Shown here: piece by piece, positions 60,486 to 64,000 of the stretch
Numbering within the stretch: the stretch's first letter is position 1
Layout of the letters: the number at the start of each line of letters is the position of its first letter
NCBI GenBank assembly: GCA_039030715.1
Contig: JBCCDU010000004.1
Span: forward strand, 37,667 to 101,666
DNA: 64,000 nucleotides
From: Thermohalobaculum sp039030715
GTDB taxonomy: Bacteria; Pseudomonadota; Alphaproteobacteria; Rhodobacterales; Rhodobacteraceae
Direction of reading: 5' to 3'
Made by a program: the position numbers and the translations under genes
Notes under the pieces: model-generated
Told to the model about the DNA's origin: nothing
Seen by the model: only the letters and a program-made list of their open reading frames with translations
Database searches by the model: none

Positions 60486-61328
60486 ATGAGCCAGCAAAAC
60501 CGCGCGCAGAATACCCCGCCCTCGCTTGATCCTGTGTGGAATCAGATCCGGCAGGAGGCCGAAGCGCTGGCCGCAAACGAACCGCTTATGGCGAGTTTTG
60601 CCCACTCGGTCGTTCTCCACCACCCCTCGTTCGAACACGCGCTGAGCTATCGGATCGCGCAAAAGCTCAGCTCCCCCGAATTTTCTCCGCTGCTGATGCG
60701 CGAGATCGCGGATGACGCCTATGCGGCGAACCCTTCCATGGGTCACGCGGCGCGTGCGGATATTGTCGCGACGTTCGACCGCGACCCGGCATGCGACCGG
60801 ATGGTGAACCCGCTGCTCTACTACAAGGGCTTTCTGGCGGTGCAGTCTCAGCGGCTCGCCCATTATCTGTGGCTGAACGGGCGCAAGGATGTGGCGCTCT
60901 ACATCCAGATGCGCGCGTCCGAACTCTTCGGTTGCGATATTCATCCCGGTGCGCGGATCGGACAGGGGATCATGATCGATCACGCCCATTCCATCGTGAT
61001 CGGTGAGACCGCGGTGGTCGGCGACGATGTCTCGATGCTGCATGCGGTGACGCTGGGCGGCACCGGCAAGGCGGGCGGAGATCGTCATCCCAAGATCGGC
61101 AATGGCGTGCTGATCGGTGCGGGCGCCAAGGTGCTGGGCAATATCCGCGTCGGCGACTGCTCGCGGATCGCCGCAGGATCGGTGGTGCTGAAAGATGTGC
61201 CAGCGTGCAAGACGGTGGCAGGTATTCCAGCGAAGATCGTTGGCGATGCAGGCTGCGACCGACCCTCGATCAGCATGAACCATGTGCTTGTTCCGACCCA
61301 GCCCGAGGATATCGTGCCGGACTGCTGA
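60486..61328 (+). CDS. cysE: Serine O-acetyltransferase
   Basis: 280 residues; acetylates serine for cysteine synthesis. N-terminal helical domain (about 15-150), then left-handed beta-helix hexapeptide repeats: GCDIHPGARIGQGIMIDHAHSIVIG with the catalytic His, TLGGTGKAGGDRHP. ATG 60486 (GGAAG upstream); TTG 60480 is an alternative. Followed by a strong terminator. Confidence 0.95.
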   Translation: MSQQNRAQNTPPSLDPVWNQIRQEAEALAANEPLMASFAHSVVLHHPSFEHALSYRIAQKLSSPEFSPLLMREIADDAYAANPSMGHAARADIVATFDRDPACDRMVNPLLYYKGFLAVQSQRLAHYLWLNGRKDVALYIQMRASELFGCDIHPGARIGQGIMIDHAHSIVIGETAVVGDDVSMLHAVTLGGTGKAGGDRHPKIGNGVLIGAGAKVLGNIRVGDCSRIAAGSVVLKDVPACKTVAGIPAKIVGDAGCDRPSISMNHVLVPTQPEDIVPDC

Positions 61329-61347
61329 ACAAGCGAATAGCGAAAAG

Positions 61348-61381
61348 AAAACGGCCTCGTCCATCGGGCGAGGCCGTTTTT
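61348..61381. terminator. Bidirectional intrinsic terminator
   Basis: 12-bp stem AAAACGGCCTCG / CGAGGCCGTTTT, 9-nt loop, T-run at 61377-61381 on plus and, reading minus, TTTTC at the other end. It serves both cysE and the minus-strand methyltransferase gene that ends at 61399. Confidence 0.9.
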
Positions 61382-61398
61382 CGATTCTGGGGCGCCGA

Positions 61399-62457
61399 TT
61401 AAGCGCGGCGGCGCCGTCGACCCTCGCGGGCTCCCCTCGCGCCTTCGGGCGCACCGGCGGTGGCAGGTTTATTGAACTTGATCCATGTGCCGCCGGAGGG
61501 GTCGCAATTCATCAGGAAATCGGCGGCCTTGATCGCCTCGATCTCTTTCGACGGGGTCGCTTTGGTCGAGATCAGGCCCAGATGCGGCGCGAGTTTCTCC
61601 CAATCCGCATCTTCCGGGATCACGATCCCCAACTCCGCCAGCGCCGCCACCTTCTCAGCAATTTTCTTGGCCGAGGCACCGGCCTGCACCGGGTTCATGA
61701 TCGCCGAGGTCATGCCTGCCGCCGCGGCCATCGGCAGGAAGGCGTTGTTGATCCCATGCCGGTTGGGCAGCCCAAACGAGATATTTGACGCGCCGCAGGT
61801 CGTGTTGACCCCCAGTTCCTCGCGCAGACGCCGCACCAGGGCAAAGACCTGCAGGCCCGCGGTTGCCATAGCGCCCACCGGCATCACCAGCGGATCGACC
61901 ACGATGTCATTGGCGGGGATGCCGAAATCCGCTGCGCGCTGCACGATCTTCCTAGCGACCTCGAAGCGAACATCCGGATCCTCGGAAATTCCGGTATCGT
62001 CGTTCGAGATTGCAACCACCGGGACATTGTACTTTTTGACCAGCGGCAGGATCGCCTCCAGACGCTCTTCCTCGCCGGTGACGGAGTTCAGCAGGGGCCG
62101 ACCCTCGCAGACTTCCAGCCCCGCTTCCAGGGCGCCCGGCACGCTCGAGTCGATGCAGAGCGGGACATCCACCAGCGCCTGAACCAGTTGGAGCATCTTC
62201 ACCATCAACGGCGGTTCGGTCTCGTTCGGATTGGGATTCGAGTTGTAGACGACGCCCGCATTGACATCCAGGACGGTCGCCCCGCAGGCCACCTGCTCCA
62301 GTGCGTCCTTCTCCACCGTCGAGAAATCGCCGGCCTCCAACTCGGCCGCGAGCTTTTTGCGCCCGGTCGGGTTGATCCGCTCGCCGATCACGCAGAACGG
62401 CTGGTCAAAACCGATGATCGCGGTTTTGGTCTTCGACTCGACAACAGTCTGGGTCAT
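61399..62457 (-). CDS. Methyltetrahydrofolate-binding methyltransferase (split MetH domain)
   Basis: 352 residues. Pterin-binding TIM-barrel: FCVIGERINPTGRKKL, LDVNAGV, PLCIDSSVPGALE, LNSVTGEEERL, AISNDDTG, DPLVMPVGA, TTCGASNISFGLPNR. It corresponds to the CH3-H4folate domain of MetH as a separate protein, the arrangement known for Rhodobacterales. It hands the methyl group to a corrinoid protein encoded elsewhere. A basic Gly/Arg tail ends ...GRRRRRA. ATG 62457; 17 bp after the reductase gene stop, same strand. Confidence 0.9.
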   Translation of the reverse strand: MTQTVVESKTKTAIIGFDQPFCVIGERINPTGRKKLAAELEAGDFSTVEKDALEQVACGATVLDVNAGVVYNSNPNPNETEPPLMVKMLQLVQALVDVPLCIDSSVPGALEAGLEVCEGRPLLNSVTGEEERLEAILPLVKKYNVPVVAISNDDTGISEDPDVRFEVARKIVQRAADFGIPANDIVVDPLVMPVGAMATAGLQVFALVRRLREELGVNTTCGASNISFGLPNRHGINNAFLPMAAAAGMTSAIMNPVQAGASAKKIAEKVAALAELGIVIPEDADWEKLAPHLGLISTKATPSKEIEAIKAADFLMNCDPSGGTWIKFNKPATAGAPEGARGAREGRRRRRA

Positions 62458-62474
62458 ATGGGTGTGGTTCTTTC

Positions 62475-63404
62475 TCAGGCAGAGGCGGCGCGGGCCATAG
62501 GGGCCTGACCGCATTCGGTGGTGAACTCGGCGGTCTTGATGATCCCACCCAGCGGGAAGAAATGGACCTTCGCGATGTTGAAGTCCGGATTCGCCGCCTT
62601 GTGCGCTGCCAGATCTCGCAGGATCTCCTCTGGCGTGAAGGGTAGAACCAGCTTGGTCACATCGGCGGCGCGCCGTTGCAGCACGCGCAAGGACGGCCCG
62701 ATCCCGCAGGCGATGGCGAATTTGATCAAAGTCTGCAGTTTTGCGGGACCCGCCACCCCGATATGGATCGGCAGATCGATGCCTGCTTCGCGCAGGCTGT
62801 CGGCCCATTTGATCACCGGTTCAGCCTCGAAGGCGAACTGTGTCGCGATGGCCATCTCGGCATCGGTGCGCTCGCTGAACGACTGTTTCCAGCGCAGGGC
62901 TTCCATAATGGTGCTGTCACCGCCATCGGGGTCGATGTCCTTGTTGCCCTCCGGATGCCCGGCCACATGCAGGCGCTTGAACCCTGCGCGGTCGAAGGCA
63001 CCATCCTCCATCAGATCCATCGAGCTATGGAAATCGCCATGCGGCGTATCTACGCCGCCCGCCAGTAACAGCGCCTGGTCGACCCCAGCCTCGCCCTGAT
63101 AGCGGGCGATCCAGTCGGCCAGCGTCGCCGAGTCCTTGATGATCCGTGCGGGGAAGTGCGGCATTACGGGGAAACCTTCGCCGGCTATCCGCTTGGCGGT
63201 GGCCACCATGTCATCGATCGGCGTGCCCTCGATATGCGCGATGTAGACACGGGTGCCTGCGGGCAGGATGTTCGCGAAACTCTCGACCTTCTCCGCGGTG
63301 CGCGGCATTACCTCGATCGAGAAACCGTCGAGGAACTCGCGCATCTCGGGGCTTGCCGGGGCGGGGCCGTTCTTGCGTCCGAACAGGTTCAGTATCTGTG
63401 CCAT
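62475..63404 (-). CDS. Methylenetetrahydrofolate reductase family
   Basis: 309 residues. FAD-binding TIM-barrel MTHFR domain: SIEVMPRTAEKVESF, TRVYIAHIEG, MPHFPARIIKD, LLLAGG, AGHPEGNKDID. Sequences in the family reduce methylene-H4folate to methyl-H4folate, the donor for the downstream methyltransferase. ATG 63404 is used; the frame extends to 63590 over the previous gene but without a start. Diverges from E. coli MetF in length and motifs, so the exact substrate is inferred from context. Confidence 0.88.
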   Translation of the reverse strand: MAQILNLFGRKNGPAPASPEMREFLDGFSIEVMPRTAEKVESFANILPAGTRVYIAHIEGTPIDDMVATAKRIAGEGFPVMPHFPARIIKDSATLADWIARYQGEAGVDQALLLAGGVDTPHGDFHSSMDLMEDGAFDRAGFKRLHVAGHPEGNKDIDPDGGDSTIMEALRWKQSFSERTDAEMAIATQFAFEAEPVIKWADSLREAGIDLPIHIGVAGPAKLQTLIKFAIACGIGPSLRVLQRRAADVTKLVLPFTPEEILRDLAAHKAANPDFNIAKVHFFPLGGIIKTAEFTTECGQAPMARAASA

Positions 63405-63420
63405 GGGTCGTGTCCTTCGA

Positions 63421-63723
63421 CTAGGCTGCCCAGCCGTCGCGGGCGATGAGCTGTTTGATCTTGTCTGCGTCGAATTCGGTGTCGAGCCGGGCAAACTCCG
63501 CCTCGGCCAAAGCGTCAGGATCGCCGTCAACATCGACCGGATCACTGCGGCGCCACTCTGCCAGATAGGCATCCGAGTCCTTGGCGCCAACCTTCATCGC
63601 GCATCTGTCAATTGCCTGTTCGAAACGTTCGGGCAATTGGCGCTTGGCCAGTGCCTTGCGACCCTTGCGAATGATCACTTGCGCGGGGATATCGCGCCAG
63701 AATACCGTCACCAGTTGCGGCAT
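63421..63723 (-). CDS. Virulence-factor family protein (PF13769)
   Basis: 100 residues. Small protein with VTVFWRDIPAQVIIRKGRKALAKRQLPERFEQAIDRCAM and DAYLAEWRRSD; this matches the so-called virulence-factor family, common with methylene-H4folate reductase in this order. It may be a subunit or chaperone of the reductase; unproven. Starts the three-gene operon, 16 bp before the reductase start. Confidence 0.85.
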   Translation of the reverse strand: MPQLVTVFWRDIPAQVIIRKGRKALAKRQLPERFEQAIDRCAMKVGAKDSDAYLAEWRRSDPVDVDGDPDALAEAEFARLDTEFDADKIKQLIARDGWAA

Positions 63724-63991
63724 TTCTCACCCTCTTAGTCGAGCACGATATGTGCTTCCCTGAAAACATCTAGCCTGCGTTTCGCCCTTCTGAGCGCATG
63801 ATTTCGACTTCGCCCGGCGCGTCCGCGACATGTTGGCAGCTGCGGCCTTGCCGTTAAGGCACGGGCAACTTGTCCTACCCTATCTTCGAGTCGCATTTAA
63901 GCCTTTAATCGTCGCTTTTGTTACTGTATGAGCAGGCGCAGAAAGTGGCTGTTGTCGGCCGCGTGTGTACCCCGCGAGAAGGATTGCCCCG
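63724..63991. other. Intergenic region between divergent genes
   Basis: 268 bp holding promoters for the methyl-group operon (minus) and the partial gene (plus). I looked for a SAM, SAH or cobalamin riboswitch upstream of the minus genes and see no recognisable one. The stretch around 63895-63930 is locally AT-rich. Confidence 0.4.
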
Positions 63992-64000
63992 ATGAGCACC
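63992..64000 (+). CDS. Start of a gene, cut off by the window end
   Basis: ATG AGC ACC are the last nine bases, preceded by GAGAAGGA at about 63975-63982, a good ribosome-binding site. Only Met-Ser-Thr is visible, so no function can be given. Confidence 0.45.

Noticed and set aside
63724..63991. SAM, SAH or cobalamin riboswitch upstream of the methyl-group operon
   Set aside because: No conserved core sequence or convincing stem pattern seen on the minus strand; needs a covariance-model search.
1..64000. CRISPR array, insertion sequences, integrase or att sites
   Set aside because: No regularly spaced repeats, transposase or integrase frames or tRNA-flanking duplications seen; GTA lacks these by nature.

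Overview
The window reads as a GC-rich chromosomal segment of an alphaproteobacterium of the order Rhodobacterales (Rhodobacter/Roseobacter group). The evidence is a fused SecDF, the gene order fabD-fabG-acpP-fabF-mltG followed by a complete gene transfer agent (GTA) cluster and cysE, the rpsF-rpsR-rplI / nudC / dnaB-alr-mlaEF / radA-cvpA block, and a stand-alone pterin-binding domain of a split B12-dependent methionine synthase. I saw no rRNA, tRNA, CRISPR array or insertion sequence.

Layout. 1-7.7 kb: secDF (5' end cut off), an Mth938-like gene, an Fe-type superoxide dismutase, a LOG-family gene, a LysM protein and an Atm1-type ABC exporter. 7.7-12.3 kb: an RND efflux pair on the minus strand, divergent from panB. 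12.5-16.5 kb: panB, a membrane protein, an isochorismatase-family hydrolase, a YfgM-like protein and bamB. 16.5-22 kb: a zinc-uptake locus (zur-znuC-znuB divergent from znuA around a clear Zur box), a small membrane protein, and uspA plus an AGCS Na+/amino-acid symporter. 22-27.4 kb: der, an unusual phosphotransferase-like gene, a yceI gene broken by a nonsense codon, an SDR and purF. 27.8-30.1 kb: an orphan Tat-exported solute-binding protein and a probable gene remnant. 30.2-40.6 kb (minus strand): cvpA, radA, two small membrane genes, an MlaFE-like ABC transporter, alr, dnaB, nudC and the rplI-rpsR-rpsF operon.

40.6-45.6 kb holds an unrecognised 65-residue gene with a perfect palindrome upstream, then the fatty-acid genes fabD, fabG, acpP, fabF and mltG. 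45.7-60.3 kb is a complete RcGTA-type cluster: packaging (g1, g2), head (portal, protease, capsid), connector and tail genes (g6-g11), baseplate (g12-g15) and a DUF2793 gene. It reads as one long, mostly overlapping operon behind a single candidate promoter. Two things differ from the R. capsulatus layout: there is no room for orfg3.5 between portal and protease, and a translationally coupled 63-residue single-TM gene sits between g8 and g9. 60.4-64 kb: cysE, a shared terminator, then the minus-strand methyl-group genes (virulence-factor-family protein, methylenetetrahydrofolate reductase, methyltetrahydrofolate-binding domain), and the first codons of a further gene.

Most of the window is housekeeping. 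The parts that merit a second look are the GTA cluster with its extra small membrane gene, the small orphan genes with their own control signals (40.7-40.95 kb; the 28-codon ORF at 33.1 kb), the broken yceI, and several clear palindromic regulatory candidates.
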